Assembly: GCF_000813745.1 (NCBI RefSeq)
Contig: NZ_JWLC01000008.1
Coordinates: 124,001-188,000, forward strand
From: Leisingera sp. ANG-M1
GTDB lineage: Bacteria > Pseudomonadota > Alphaproteobacteria > Rhodobacterales > Rhodobacteraceae
Reading direction: 5' to 3'
Length of the DNA stretch: 64,000 nt
The notes under the pieces were generated by a model. The model was not told the DNA's origin. It saw nothing but the letters and a program-made list of their open reading frames with translations, and searched no databases. Position numbers and translations under genes: made by a program. The first letter of the stretch is position 1. Each line of letters starts with the position of its first letter. Positions 35,217 through 44,022 of the stretch are shown here, in pieces.

Positions 35217-36467
35217 GTGGATCAAAGCGTCTCCAATTCCCAGGACGTGCGCAAGCGCCGGGTGTTTTACATTCCGGGCTACGATCCGATTCATCCGCGC
35301 CGCTACCGCGAGCTATACCGCAAGGAAAGCGCTGCACAGGCGCAGGTTTCCGGCTACGGGATCTCACTGGCGCCGAAGCAGACCAAGGGACCCTACGGCT
35401 GGCACGTCGCTGCTGAGATGGACGGCACTGAAGTCCAGTCGGATGTCGAGGTTCTGGTCTGGTCCGACATCGTGCGCGGCAGCATGGAGGCCACTATCGC
35501 GGGCACCTATCTGCAGCTGGCCCGCACCGCCTGGACCTATATCACCACCGGAGCGCTGCGGCGGCTGATGCGGCTGCGCAAGGGGCCGGTGATCGCTGCT
35601 CTTTATCCGGTTGGGATGCTGCTCATGCAGGCGCTGCTTGCGCTGCTGCTGGCCTGGGGTGTGGCCCATAAGGTGTCGCTCCTGGCCGGTTTGGCGGGGC
35701 TGAGCGGCGGCCTTGTCTCGGCGGCGGGCTGGTCCATTGGGCTGGGCACGGGCTATGCGCTGCTGCATTGGTTCAAGGCGCGTGACGGCAAGCTGTTTGC
35801 CTACTACCTGATGCATGACTACGCCTATTCTGCAGCTTCCCGCGGTGCCAACCCGCCGGAACTGGAACAGCGCATGGCTGAATTCGGCCGCTTGATCGCT
35901 GAGGCCTTGCAGGATCAGCAGCTGGACGAAGTCCTGGTTGTCGGCCACTCCTCCGGTGCCCATGTCGGCGTGTCTGTGCTGGCCGACCTGATCCGGGCAG
36001 GGCTGCCTGCAGACCGCCCGTCGCTTGGCTTCCTGTCACTGGGACAGGTGGTCCCGATGGTTTCCTTTCTGCCGCAGGCAGAGCGCTTGCGTGCGGACCT
36101 CAGATACCTGTCGCAGCGAGGCGAACTTGCCTGGGTGGATGTGACCGCTCCTGGCGACGGCTGCGCCTTTGCCCTCTGCGACCCGGTTGCCGTCAGCGGT
36201 GTTGCACCCGAGGGCAAGCGCTGGCCGCTGGTGTTCTCAGCCGCGTTCACCCAGACTCTCAGCCCCGAGCGCTGGCAGGCATTGCGCTGGCGGTTTTTCC
36301 GGCTGCATTTCCAATATCTTTGCGCCTTCGACCGGCCTGGCGATTATGACTATTTCCGCATCACCGCCGGGCCTCTGACTTTGGCAGAGCGGTACAAGGA
36401 CCGCAAACCCTCGCAGTCGCGGATTGATGTACCTGTTTCCAAATTCACGTCGGTGGCCGCTGAATGA
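35217..36467 (+). CDS. Alpha/beta-hydrolase-like membrane protein
   Basis: A 416-residue protein. Two or three hydrophobic segments lie at about residues 120-185 (PVIAALYPVGMLLMQALL and LAGLAGLSGGLVSAAGW). The nucleophile elbow VVGHSSGAHVG (GxSxG) is near residue 243, and RVFYIPGYDPIHPRRYRELY near the start resembles the oxyanion region. This suggests a membrane-bound serine esterase or lipase. No ATG exists before the conserved N-terminus; GTG at 35217 with AGG seven bases upstream is the best start. Its stop overlaps the P450 start (ATGA), so the two proteins are made together and probably act on one lipid or ester substrate. Confidence 0.7.
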   Translation: MDQSVSNSQDVRKRRVFYIPGYDPIHPRRYRELYRKESAAQAQVSGYGISLAPKQTKGPYGWHVAAEMDGTEVQSDVEVLVWSDIVRGSMEATIAGTYLQLARTAWTYITTGALRRLMRLRKGPVIAALYPVGMLLMQALLALLLAWGVAHKVSLLAGLAGLSGGLVSAAGWSIGLGTGYALLHWFKARDGKLFAYYLMHDYAYSAASRGANPPELEQRMAEFGRLIAEALQDQQLDEVLVVGHSSGAHVGVSVLADLIRAGLPADRPSLGFLSLGQVVPMVSFLPQAERLRADLRYLSQRGELAWVDVTAPGDGCAFALCDPVAVSGVAPEGKRWPLVFSAAFTQTLSPERWQALRWRFFRLHFQYLCAFDRPGDYDYFRITAGPLTLAERYKDRKPSQSRIDVPVSKFTSVAAE

Positions 36468-37822
36468 CGCAGGTTCTGCCGCCGAAACCGCCTGCGCGCC
36501 CGGACCGGGTGTCTCTATGGCGCTATGTAAAACTGTTCCGCCAGGACATTCTTTCGGCCCAGCCCGCGCGGCTCTACCGTGCCTGGATGGCTGAATTCCG
36601 CACGCCCTTCTTCCGCTCTTTTCTGGTCAACCAGCCGGATCTCGTGAACGTCCTGCTGAAGGAAAGGCCGGACGATTTTCCCAAGTCGGACCGGATTGCC
36701 GAGGGGCTCAAACCCTTGCTGGGGAATTCGGTGTTCCTCACCAATGGCGAGGTCTGGAAGCGGCAGCGGCGGATCATCGATCCGGCATTCGAAGGCGGGC
36801 GGCTCCGGGATACCTACCCGGCCATGCGGGCGGCGGCTGAGGCTGCGGTGGAGCGGCTGGCGGGCCGTGAAGGTGTGGTTGAGATCGAAGAAGAAACCTC
36901 CCACGCGGCCGCAGACGTGATTTTCCGCACCTTGTTCTCGATTCCGATTGAACATGAGGTGGCGTCCGAGGTCTTCAGCAGATTCCGTGACTATCAGCGC
37001 AGCCAGCCCATCCTGAATCTGGCCGCCTTTGTGCCGCTTCCGGCCTGGATGCCGCGGTTTTTCCGCAAGGGGACCCGGGAGAATGCCGAGCGAATCCGCG
37101 CGTTGATCACCCGCCTGACCGAGGAGCGGATGGCGGCCATCAAGGCCGGCACCGCGCCGGATGATCTGGCCACCAAGATCATGACCACGCGGGACCCGGA
37201 AACCGGGGACAGGTTCGGTACTGAGGAGATGGTTGACCAGGTCGCGATCTTCTTCCTGGCCGGCCATGAGACCAGCGCCTCGGCTCTGGCCTGGGCGTTG
37301 TACCTGATGGCGCTTTACCCGGAGTGGCAGGATAAGGTAGCGGCAGAAGCGGCAGCGCTTGAGGATGAGAGTTTTGCCGCGGTATCCAGGCTCAGGGTCA
37401 GCCGCGATGTATTCCGCGAGACCCTGCGGCTGTATCCGCCCGTACCAATGATGGTGCGCGAGGCATCCTGCCCCGAACACTTCAGAAACCGGGACGTGCC
37501 GAAAGGCGCGCAGATGGTTCTCAGCCCCTGGCATTTGCACCGGCACGAACGTCTTTGGGACAACCCCGACGGCTTCGATCCCGCGCGCTGGCAGACAGAG
37601 AACGGTAAACAGTGCCAGCGGGATGCCTATATCCCATTTTCAGCCGGTTCCCGTGTGTGCACCGGCGCCGGGTTTGCGATGGTCGAAGGGCCGCTGATCC
37701 TGTCGATGATCCTGAAGGCCTACCGTGTAGAAGCGGTTGCTGGAAATGAGCCTGTGCCCGTGGCCCATCTGACAGTGCGTTCGAAAAACGGGATTTGGCT
37801 GCAGCTTTCGGAGCGCAGCTAG
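36464..37822 (+). CDS. Cytochrome P450
   Basis: A 452-residue P450 monooxygenase. The I-helix motif FLAGHETSASALAW is near residue 262, the ExxR motif in FRETLRLYPPVP near 310, and the heme-cysteine loop FSAGSRVCTGAGFA near 393. The heme loop has Ser and Thr where FGxGxRxCxG usually has Gly. It lacks a membrane anchor and needs a ferredoxin or flavodoxin partner not seen nearby. Translation is coupled to the upstream hydrolase. The layout resembles CYP families acting on fatty acids or terpenoids; the substrate is unknown. Its TAG stop shares the palindrome CTAG with the convergent small gene. Confidence 0.9.
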   Translation: MTQVLPPKPPARPDRVSLWRYVKLFRQDILSAQPARLYRAWMAEFRTPFFRSFLVNQPDLVNVLLKERPDDFPKSDRIAEGLKPLLGNSVFLTNGEVWKRQRRIIDPAFEGGRLRDTYPAMRAAAEAAVERLAGREGVVEIEEETSHAAADVIFRTLFSIPIEHEVASEVFSRFRDYQRSQPILNLAAFVPLPAWMPRFFRKGTRENAERIRALITRLTEERMAAIKAGTAPDDLATKIMTTRDPETGDRFGTEEMVDQVAIFFLAGHETSASALAWALYLMALYPEWQDKVAAEAAALEDESFAAVSRLRVSRDVFRETLRLYPPVPMMVREASCPEHFRNRDVPKGAQMVLSPWHLHRHERLWDNPDGFDPARWQTENGKQCQRDAYIPFSAGSRVCTGAGFAMVEGPLILSMILKAYRVEAVAGNEPVPVAHLTVRSKNGIWLQLSERS

Positions 37823-38037
37823 CGGGCTTTCAAACGCCTCAGGACAAACAAGCGGACAGCTGAGGCCAGGCCGCAATCCTCGCCGCGCATTTCGTCGATT
37901 TCTGCCGCCAGATCGTTGATCGGCCTGCCGTCCTCTGCAGCAATCTCGCGGAAGGCATCCCAGAATTCATCCTCGAGAGACACCGAAGTCCGGTGGCCGC
38001 GCAGGGTGAGGGAGTGCTTCTTGGGGCGGGCGTTCAT
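37819..38037 (-). CDS. Ribbon-helix-helix domain protein
   Basis: A 72-residue basic protein of the ribbon-helix-helix type (RHH_4-like). HSLTLRGHRTSVSLEDEFWDAFREIA contains the strand and first helix, and GRPINDLAAEID the second. Such proteins bind DNA as dimers. Its ATG overlaps the stop of the DUF4169 gene just upstream (ATGA), and its stop overlaps that of the convergent P450. The DUF4169-RHH pair near fumC recurs in Rhodobacteraceae (recollection). The target is unknown. Confidence 0.82.
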   Translation of the reverse strand: MNARPKKHSLTLRGHRTSVSLEDEFWDAFREIAAEDGRPINDLAAEIDEMRGEDCGLASAVRLFVLRRLKAR

Positions 38038-38210
38038 TCGTCGCGCTTGTGGTCGTCGAGGCGGCGTTTGTCTTGCGCATTGCGGGCCTTGTCCAGATCC
38101 TTCTCTGCCTTGGTCCGCCCGAAGGCCGCGGCATTGCGGTCCGCGCGGGTTTTCTTCTCCTCCCGCGTCTTTTGTTTTCTGAAACGGTTCAGGTTCACAA
38201 TCTCTGCCAT
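38034..38210 (-). CDS. DUF4169 small basic protein
   Basis: A 58-residue highly charged protein starting MAEIVNLNRFRKQKTREE and rich in Lys, Arg, Asp and Glu, matching DUF4169. It is short enough to be missed by length filters, but is supported by the ATGA overlap with the ribbon-helix-helix gene and by its family pattern. The function is unknown; nucleic-acid association is suggested only by composition and neighbour. Confidence 0.8.
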   Translation of the reverse strand: MAEIVNLNRFRKQKTREEKKTRADRNAAAFGRTKAEKDLDKARNAQDKRRLDDHKRDE

Positions 38211-38238
38211 GGCAAGATCTTAGCGGTGCCGCGCAGGT

Positions 38239-38847
38239 TTAGAAACCCTCGCTTTGACGGCGCACCGGACGCGGGCGCAGATACCAGTACCAGATCCTGT
38301 GCCCCTGCAGGAATAGAAGCGGGGTAAAGTGGAGAAAAGCCTCAAAAGGATGTGCCCAGTCGTAGATGGCAGCCCAGTGCAAGAGCACCAGCAGGGCCGC
38401 GGGATGCGCCCAGCGTTGCAGTTTCTTCCAGCGTGGCCCCATCCGGCGCACGCAGTAGTCGCAGGACGTGGCTGCAAGGGGAAGGAGGATGGCAAACCCC
38501 AGCCAGCCGGCAAGGATATAGGTCTTGGACAGATCGGCCGTGACCACAGCCCAGGACGCACGGTCGATCAGGTAGAAAAGAACATGGATCGCCGCATAAA
38601 GGAACGCGGACACGCCCAAGGCGCGCCGGTTCTTGCAGAGCCAGCGCGGCGCCTCGTGCCCTTTGAACAGCAGCATCAGCGGTGTCGCCATCATTGCCAG
38701 GATCATCAGCCGGGCGGAAAACTCGGCGGCAGGATGCGCCAGGGCGCGGAAGATTTGCGGATCCGAAGACATCCCAGCCTTGAAGGCGATCAGCACCGCA
38801 GGCAGCGACAGTATGAACCAAAGCCGAAAGGCGGCATAGCGGGGCAT
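38239..38847 (-). CDS. Ferric-reductase-like heme membrane protein (MsrQ/YedZ type)
   Basis: A 202-residue membrane protein with about six helices. Heme-ligand histidines are suggested in AAIHVLFYLI near 80, LQRWAHPAALLVLLHWA near 148, and the C-terminal YWYLRPR. This is the MsrQ/YedZ pattern, a heme b protein that passes quinol electrons to the periplasmic methionine sulfoxide reductase MsrP. No msrP is adjacent, so the pairing is unproven. It is transcribed leftward behind the fumC terminator; two phased ten-base repeats lie 67-86 bases upstream of its start. Confidence 0.78.
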   Translation of the reverse strand: MPRYAAFRLWFILSLPAVLIAFKAGMSSDPQIFRALAHPAAEFSARLMILAMMATPLMLLFKGHEAPRWLCKNRRALGVSAFLYAAIHVLFYLIDRASWAVVTADLSKTYILAGWLGFAILLPLAATSCDYCVRRMGPRWKKLQRWAHPAALLVLLHWAAIYDWAHPFEAFLHFTPLLFLQGHRIWYWYLRPRPVRRQSEGF

Positions 38848-38913
38848 GGCTGGCTCCGAAGCTTTGAAAGTTCCCTGACCCTAGGAACCGAAGCGGGCTG
38901 CAGCCACAATGTT

Positions 38914-38933
38914 ATAGTTAAAAATAGTTAAAA
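38914..38933. repeat. Two tandem ten-base repeats upstream of the MsrQ-like gene
   Basis: ATAGTTAAAA occurs twice head to tail, exactly one helical turn apart. It overlaps the T-rich tail of the fumC terminator on the minus strand, so it may be either that tail or a direct-repeat regulator site for the MsrQ-like gene. Confidence 0.4.
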
Positions 38934-38955
38934 CGCGCCGGTCTCCCGGCGCGTT
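38932..38955 (-). terminator. Terminator after fumC
   Basis: AACGCGCCGG and CCGGCGCGTT form a perfect ten-pair stem with a four-base loop, 22 bases past the fumC stop. On the minus strand it is followed by TTAACTATTTTTAAC. Confidence 0.85.
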
Positions 38956-38977
38956 CTCAAAGTTTTCCGGCTGCAGA

Positions 38978-40372
38978 TCAGTCCTTTGGGCCGATCATCT
39001 GTTCCGGGCGAACCACAGCATCAAAGGTTGCCTCGTCGACAAAACCGAGGGCAATCGCCTCTTCCTTCAGCGTGGTGCCGTTCTTGTGCGCGGTCTTGGC
39101 AACCTTGGTGGCGTTGTCATAGCCGATGGTCGGCGCCAGCGCAGTGACCAGCATCAGGCTTTCCTTCATCAGCTTGTCGATGCGCGGCTCATTGGCCTGG
39201 ATGCCGTTCAGCATCCGCTCGGTGAAGCTGTCTGCCGCATCGCCCAACAGCTGGATCGACTGCAGCAGGTTGTAGGACATCATCGGGTTGTAGACGTTCA
39301 GCTCGAAATGGCCCTGGGAGCCAGCAAACTTGATCGCCGCGTCATTGCCCATCACATGCGCGGCCACCTGAGTCAGCGCCTCGGCCTGGGTCGGGTTCAC
39401 CTTGCCCGGCATGATCGAAGAGCCCGGCTCGTTCTCCGGCAGGATCAGCTCGCCGAGGCCCGAGCGCGGCCCGGAGCCGAGGAAGCGGATGTCATTAGCG
39501 ATCTTGTAGCAGCTGCCGGCAATGGTCGCGAGGGCGCCGGACAGGAAGACCATGGCGTCATGCGCTGCCAGCGCCTCGAACTTGTTCGGAGCGGTGACAA
39601 AAGGCAGGCCGGTGATCTCGGCCATATTGGCGGCGACTGTCTCACCCCAGCCGTGCGAGGTGTTGAGGCCGGTGCCGACGGCGGTGCCGCCCTGCGCCAG
39701 CTCGTAGATGCCGGGCATCGCCGCCTCGACCCGTGCCAGGCCCTGGCGGATCTGATGCGCATAGCCGCCGAACTCCTGGCCCAGGGTCAGCGGGGTGGCG
39801 TCCTGGGTGTGGGTGCGGCCGATTTTGATGATGTCCTTGAACTCTTCCGACTTGGCTTCCAGCCCCTCGGCCAGTTTGGTCAGGCCCGGCACCAGCACGT
39901 CGCGCACGCTCATCGCGGTGGCGATATGCATGGCGGTGGGGAAAGTGTCGTTGGAAGACTGGCCCATGTTGCAGTGATCATTGGGATGCACCGGGTCCTT
40001 GGAGCCGATCACGCCGCCGAGGATTTCGATGGCGCGGTTCGCAATCACCTCGTTGGAGTTCATGTTGGACTGGGTGCCGGAGCCAGTCTGCCAGACGACC
40101 AGCGGGAAGTTGTCGTCGAATTTGCCCGCGACCACTTCGCTGGCGGCCTGGATGACGGCGTCACCGATTGTGGCGTCCAGCTTGCCCGACTCCTTGTTGG
40201 CCATGGCGCAGGCCTGCTTGATCACGCCCAGCGCGCGCACGATGGCGGTGGGCTGCTTTTCCCAGCCGATCGGGAAGTTCATGATCGAGCGCTGGGTCTG
40301 GGCGCCCCAGTACTTGTCTGCGGGGACCTCAAGCGGGCCAAAGCTGTCGGTTTCGGTGCGGGTCTCGGACAT
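38978..40372 (-). CDS. fumC: Fumarate hydratase, class II
   Basis: A 464-residue class II fumarase, which interconverts fumarate and malate without an Fe-S cluster. Signatures include [20 protein letters not shown] at the start, [14 protein letters not shown] near 100, [15 protein letters not shown] near 190 and the fumarase motif [13 protein letters not shown] near 320. The start MSETRTET at 40372 has GAGAGG upstream; the longer frame is not supported. It is divergent from a small secreted protein gene. Confidence 0.96.
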   Translation of the reverse strand: MSETRTETDSFGPLEVPADKYWGAQTQRSIMNFPIGWEKQPTAIVRALGVIKQACAMANKESGKLDATIGDAVIQAASEVVAGKFDDNFPLVVWQTGSGTQSNMNSNEVIANRAIEILGGVIGSKDPVHPNDHCNMGQSSNDTFPTAMHIATAMSVRDVLVPGLTKLAEGLEAKSEEFKDIIKIGRTHTQDATPLTLGQEFGGYAHQIRQGLARVEAAMPGIYELAQGGTAVGTGLNTSHGWGETVAANMAEITGLPFVTAPNKFEALAAHDAMVFLSGALATIAGSCYKIANDIRFLGSGPRSGLGELILPENEPGSSIMPGKVNPTQAEALTQVAAHVMGNDAAIKFAGSQGHFELNVYNPMMSYNLLQSIQLLGDAADSFTERMLNGIQANEPRIDKLMKESLMLVTALAPTIGYDNATKVAKTAHKNGTTLKEEAIALGFVDEATFDAVVRPEQMIGPKD

Positions 40373-40590
40373 CCGTCGCCTCTCTGATTTGTATGCGGTT
40401 GTATGCCGTTTAGCCTCTGCGCAGCTGCGGCGCAATCGGGCAGTTGCGCGCAGCATAGCCAATCGCGCGGTCAGGTATAGTGGTGAATTGGCGCAGTCCG
40501 CCGCATGCGGCGGTGACTTTAGCATTGTGTAAGTCCTAGCCATGCTTACATAGCATAGAAGAGGCCTGACAATCCGGAAAGGAAGTGAAC

Positions 40591-41154
40591 GTGCCGGTCC
40601 GCTTGCAAACCTTGGGAGTTCTTCAACCGGCAGTGGCGCCTGCGCTGGCGGTGGCTGCGCTGCTGCTGTTGCCCCTGCAGGCGCTTGCAGATGTTGCGCG
40701 TTTTGCGGGCGAATACACGGGCAGCGTCGACATTGTCAAAGCCGATGGCGACACCGACCCGCGGGACATGAGCGTGGAAATCCGCGAAACCCGCAAAGGC
40801 TTTACCTTGAGATGGACAGCGACCACCGAGAAAGATGATGGTCGAAAGAAAACAAAGAGTTATGAGGTGGAGTTCGTTCCCAGCGGGCGCGATGGGGTGT
40901 TCTCAGCGGCGATGACCCGTAATGTGTTCGGCCATGCAGTGCCGCTCAACCCGATGGAAGGGGAGCCTTTTGTCTGGGGGCGTCTGACCAACGGCACGCT
41001 GACCGTGTTTTCATTGTTCATACATCCCAATGGCGATTATGAAATGCAGCAGTACGACCGGACCCTGGCCGAAGGCGGTCTCAACTTAGTGTACAGTTCC
41101 CGCTTGAACGGCGAGCCGAAGCGGCAGCTGGAAACGTTTCTGGCCAGGCAGTGA
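40591..41154 (+). CDS. Secreted hypothetical protein
   Basis: A 187-residue protein with a signal peptide (about the first 35 residues, hydrophobic and ending LQALA-DVA). The mature part looks beta-rich, with repeated [20 protein letters not shown] and [23 protein letters not shown], suggesting a lipocalin-like or other beta fold. No family is recognised. GTG at 40591 has AAGGAA seven bases upstream; another GTG at 40585 is possible. It is divergent from fumC, with no operon partner. Confidence 0.65.
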   Translation: MPVRLQTLGVLQPAVAPALAVAALLLLPLQALADVARFAGEYTGSVDIVKADGDTDPRDMSVEIRETRKGFTLRWTATTEKDDGRKKTKSYEVEFVPSGRDGVFSAAMTRNVFGHAVPLNPMEGEPFVWGRLTNGTLTVFSLFIHPNGDYEMQQYDRTLAEGGLNLVYSSRLNGEPKRQLETFLARQ

Positions 41155-41159
41155 ACCAA

Positions 41160-41186
41160 GAAAAAAGGCGGCCAATGCGGCCGCCT
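41160..41186 (-). terminator. Terminator after sspB
   Basis: AGGCGGCC and GGCCGCCT form an eight-pair stem. On the minus strand it is followed by TTTTTT, 27 bases past the sspB stop. Confidence 0.85.
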
Positions 41187-41212
41187 GCGTGTCCGTTCGG
41201 TGATTTCACGGA

Positions 41213-41686
41213 TTATTTACGGAAGCTGTCCAGCGAGACGACATCGGCGTCCTTTTTGACTTCCGCCAAGGGCTCCTCGTCTTCGTCATTTTCGCCGGCA
41301 TCGGGAACGGCGGAATAGCCTTCGGACTCTTCATCGGCGCTTTCGAAGCGCAGGCCGAATTCAACCGACGGATCCACAAAGGTACGGATCGCGTCATACG
41401 GAATATAAAGCGGCTCAGGCGAGTCGCCGAAATTCAAAGTGACGGCAAAACCCTCGTCATCGACTGTCAGATTGTCGAACCAATGCTGCATGACCACGGT
41501 CATCTCCCCAGGATAGCGGTCAGACAGCCAGTCAGCGATTTCCACATCCGGGTGGGCGGTGTCGAAGGTGATGAAAAAGTGGTGGTTCCCCGGCAGCCCG
41601 TTCTCGGAAATATCCTGCAGCACGGTCCGGATCAGGCCGCGCATGGCAGAGTGCATCAGGTTGCCATAGTCGATTTCACGGGACAT
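41213..41686 (-). CDS. sspB: ClpXP adaptor protein SspB, alphaproteobacterial type
   Basis: A 157-residue protein matching alphaproteobacterial SspB. The N-terminal substrate-binding domain (about 1-115) has HHFFITFDTAHPDVEIADWL and FDNLTVDDEGFAVTLNFG; an acidic linker follows (DAGENDEDEEPL), and the C-terminal DVVSLDSFRK is the ClpX-binding tail. SspB tethers ssrA-tagged proteins to ClpXP. The tmRNA that adds the tag is encoded at about 46735-47000 in this same window. Confidence 0.87.
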   Translation of the reverse strand: MSREIDYGNLMHSAMRGLIRTVLQDISENGLPGNHHFFITFDTAHPDVEIADWLSDRYPGEMTVVMQHWFDNLTVDDEGFAVTLNFGDSPEPLYIPYDAIRTFVDPSVEFGLRFESADEESEGYSAVPDAGENDEDEEPLAEVKKDADVVSLDSFRK

Positions 41687-41803
41687 GCAGTCACCCTCTG
41701 TTCATTTGTTCCCAGCATAGGAGATTCTGCTGGAAACAAAAGAGCGGGCTTCTGGCCTGACGCAATATTTTTGGTATGAGGGAGCTATGCCAAAGTGCGG
41801 CAG

Positions 41804-43075
41804 TCAGCTGATTGCAAACGGGAATTCCTGTAGCGCCAGGCCTGCTGCCGCCATTGCAGCCAAGAGCAGCAGCATATTGCCGCGGACCAGCCAGGCGGCA
41901 AGCGGCGCCAGCAGAACCAGCAGCACCGCAGTGCCGTTCATACTGTTCCAGACCGGAGCGGGCATATGCAGAAGCCCGGTTTCCAGAATGCGCGTTTCCG
42001 AAAACGCCACATGCAGCAGGAACCAGACCGACAGGTTCAGGATGACCCCGGCCACGGTGGCGGTCACGGCTTTCAGCGCCATGCCAAGGCGCGGATGCGC
42101 AGCGATGCGCTCGACATAGGGCGCGGCAGCAAAGATCCACAGGAAGCAGGGCATGAAGGTTGCCCAAAGCGCCACCGCGCCGGCTGCCAGGAACAGGCCA
42201 AAGCCGTCTTTCAGCAAGCCTGACAGCATGGCGACAAACTGGGTCACCAGGATCAGCGGCCCCGGCGTGGTTTCAGCCAGCCCCAAAGCGTCGATCATCT
42301 GACCTGCGGAGATCCAGCCGAACTGGCTCACCACGGTCTGGCTGATATAGGCCAGCACCGCATAGGCGCCGCCAAAGGTGACCACGGCCAGTTTGGAGAA
42401 GAACCAGCCAATATCCGCCAGGAACTCAGCACCGGACAGGCTGAGCGCAATCAGCGGCAGCAGCCACAGCGCGCCCCATACCAGGATTTTGCGCAGGGTG
42501 CTGCCGTTGCGGGCAGGCAGGCTGTGTGCCGCATCGCCGGGGCTTGCGTCCTTGCGCATCAGGCCGATGCAGGCCGCTGCCAGCACCACCAGAGGAAACG
42601 GCAGGTTGAGCAGGAACAGCGCGGCAAAGCCAAACCCGGCCAGCACCCAATCCAAAGTGTGCTTCAAGGCCTTGCCCGCAAGCCGCCGCAGCGCCTGCAG
42701 GATGATGACAACAACCGCGGCCTTGACGCCGAGGAAGGCGGATTGCACCGCGGGCAGGGTGCCGTATTGTGCGTAAAGCCAGACCAGCGCGGCAATGACG
42801 GCTGCACCCGGCAGCACAAACAGCAGGCCCGCCAGCAGGCCGCCCGCGGTGCCGCGCATCCGCCAGCCGGTATAGGTCGCCAGCTGCATCGCCTCCGGCC
42901 CCGGCAAGAGCATGCAAAAGGACAATCCGCGCAGGAAGCTCTCCTCGCTCAGCCATGGACGGTCCTCGACCAGTTCTTTGTGCATCACCGCAATCTGCGC
43001 CGCGGGGCCGCCAAAGCTCAGCACACCGATGCGCCCGAAAACACGGAACATCTCCGTCCAGGAAGGCTGGTTCAT
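41804..43075 (-). CDS. chrA: Chromate transporter ChrA
   Basis: A 423-residue long-chain ChrA with two homologous halves. Each has the CHR signature: FRVFGRIGVLSFGGPAAQIAVMH near residue 10 and FFSKLAVVTFGGAYAVLAYI near 230. PGPEAMQLATYTGWRMRG and TTPGPLILVTQFVA are the paired loop motifs. About ten membrane helices are predicted. ChrA exports chromate. Its ATG overlaps the chrB stop (ATGA). Confidence 0.93.
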   Translation of the reverse strand: MNQPSWTEMFRVFGRIGVLSFGGPAAQIAVMHKELVEDRPWLSEESFLRGLSFCMLLPGPEAMQLATYTGWRMRGTAGGLLAGLLFVLPGAAVIAALVWLYAQYGTLPAVQSAFLGVKAAVVVIILQALRRLAGKALKHTLDWVLAGFGFAALFLLNLPFPLVVLAAACIGLMRKDASPGDAAHSLPARNGSTLRKILVWGALWLLPLIALSLSGAEFLADIGWFFSKLAVVTFGGAYAVLAYISQTVVSQFGWISAGQMIDALGLAETTPGPLILVTQFVAMLSGLLKDGFGLFLAAGAVALWATFMPCFLWIFAAAPYVERIAAHPRLGMALKAVTATVAGVILNLSVWFLLHVAFSETRILETGLLHMPAPVWNSMNGTAVLLVLLAPLAAWLVRGNMLLLLAAMAAAGLALQEFPFAIS

Positions 43076-43887
43076 GCTTTGCCGCCCGCAGGCCAGTCAT
43101 GGCCTTCGCCGCGCCCGTCGCGGGCCCAGCGGTAAAGCGCATCATAAAGGGTCATGCCTGCCTCAAGCTGCTGATGGTCGTCCTTGTACTGGCGCGACAG
43201 CCCCACCGAGAGGGCCAGAAGCCCCGCCGCCTCGGGTGCCAGATCGTGCCGGTTGGTGTCGGCGCCTCTCACAACCCGGGCCAATGTGTCAAGCGCAGGC
43301 GTGCGAAGGCCGAACTCGTCCAGCATGGTGTCAAAGGTGCACTGCTCCCCGCGGTGCGACCAAAACACATCCTCGACATCAAAGGGCGTGGCACCAAAGC
43401 GGTCCGCGACACCGGACACTTCGGACGGTGACACAAACAGGAACCTGGCTTCAGCGTCCACAAAACGGCGGATCAGCCAGGGGCAGGCAACGCGGTCGAT
43501 CTTGGGCCGGTGCCGGGTCACCCACAGGGTGCTGCTGCCCACAGGCGCGGGCAGGGCGCTGGCCGGAATGCGCGGCGCCCCCTTCAGATCGCGCCAGGCG
43601 TACATGCCGCCTTGCAGATACTCGGCGTCAATGCCGTCATTGCGCAGCCAGGCCGCAACGCCTTGCGACAGCTTGATGCCTTTCTGGAAGATCACCACGC
43701 AGCGTTGGCCATCCAGGCGCGCTTTCAGACCGTCGATATCAGTATGCGGATGCCGGATGGAGCCGGGGATCAGATAGGGATCAGCCGCAAAGTCTTCGTC
43801 AATGCAGATATCGGCCAGAACCGGTGCATTCGGCGTGCCGATCAGGCGCAACAGCTGGGCAGGGGTTATTTCATTCGGGGCAGCCAT
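43072..43887 (-). CDS. chrB: Chromate resistance protein ChrB with rhodanese-like domain
   Basis: A 271-residue protein with a rhodanese-like domain (about 8-105) followed by a ChrB domain (about 125-265, DRVACPWLIRRFVDAEARFLFV). ChrB is reported as a chromate-responsive regulator of chrA in other proteobacteria. The rhodanese active-site position reads VVIFQKG, with Gln68 where the catalytic Cys would be, so this domain is probably not a sulfurtransferase. ATG 43887 has AGGAG eight bases upstream; the ATG two codons earlier is too close. A palindrome lies 20 bases upstream of the start. Confidence 0.88.
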   Translation of the reverse strand: MAAPNEITPAQLLRLIGTPNAPVLADICIDEDFAADPYLIPGSIRHPHTDIDGLKARLDGQRCVVIFQKGIKLSQGVAAWLRNDGIDAEYLQGGMYAWRDLKGAPRIPASALPAPVGSSTLWVTRHRPKIDRVACPWLIRRFVDAEARFLFVSPSEVSGVADRFGATPFDVEDVFWSHRGEQCTFDTMLDEFGLRTPALDTLARVVRGADTNRHDLAPEAAGLLALSVGLSRQYKDDHQQLEAGMTLYDALYRWARDGRGEGHDWPAGGKA

Positions 43888-43906
43888 AAGCATGTCTCCT
43901 CGCAAG

Positions 43907-43928
43907 CAAGGTTAACATGCGAACCTTG
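43907..43928. promoter_or_regulatory. Candidate operator upstream of chrBA
   Basis: CAAGGTT-N8-AACCTTG is a perfect seven-base inverted repeat 20 bases upstream of the chrB start. Its place suits autorepression by ChrB. Confidence 0.5.
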
Positions 43929-44022
43929 GGCTGTCGCCTCACAGGGCGTTCGCGTCTCTCCCCATAGCCTCTTGAAACGCATTTGCAGCGGCCATGTCAA
44001 GGTTGCGCCGGCGGGGGGCGGG

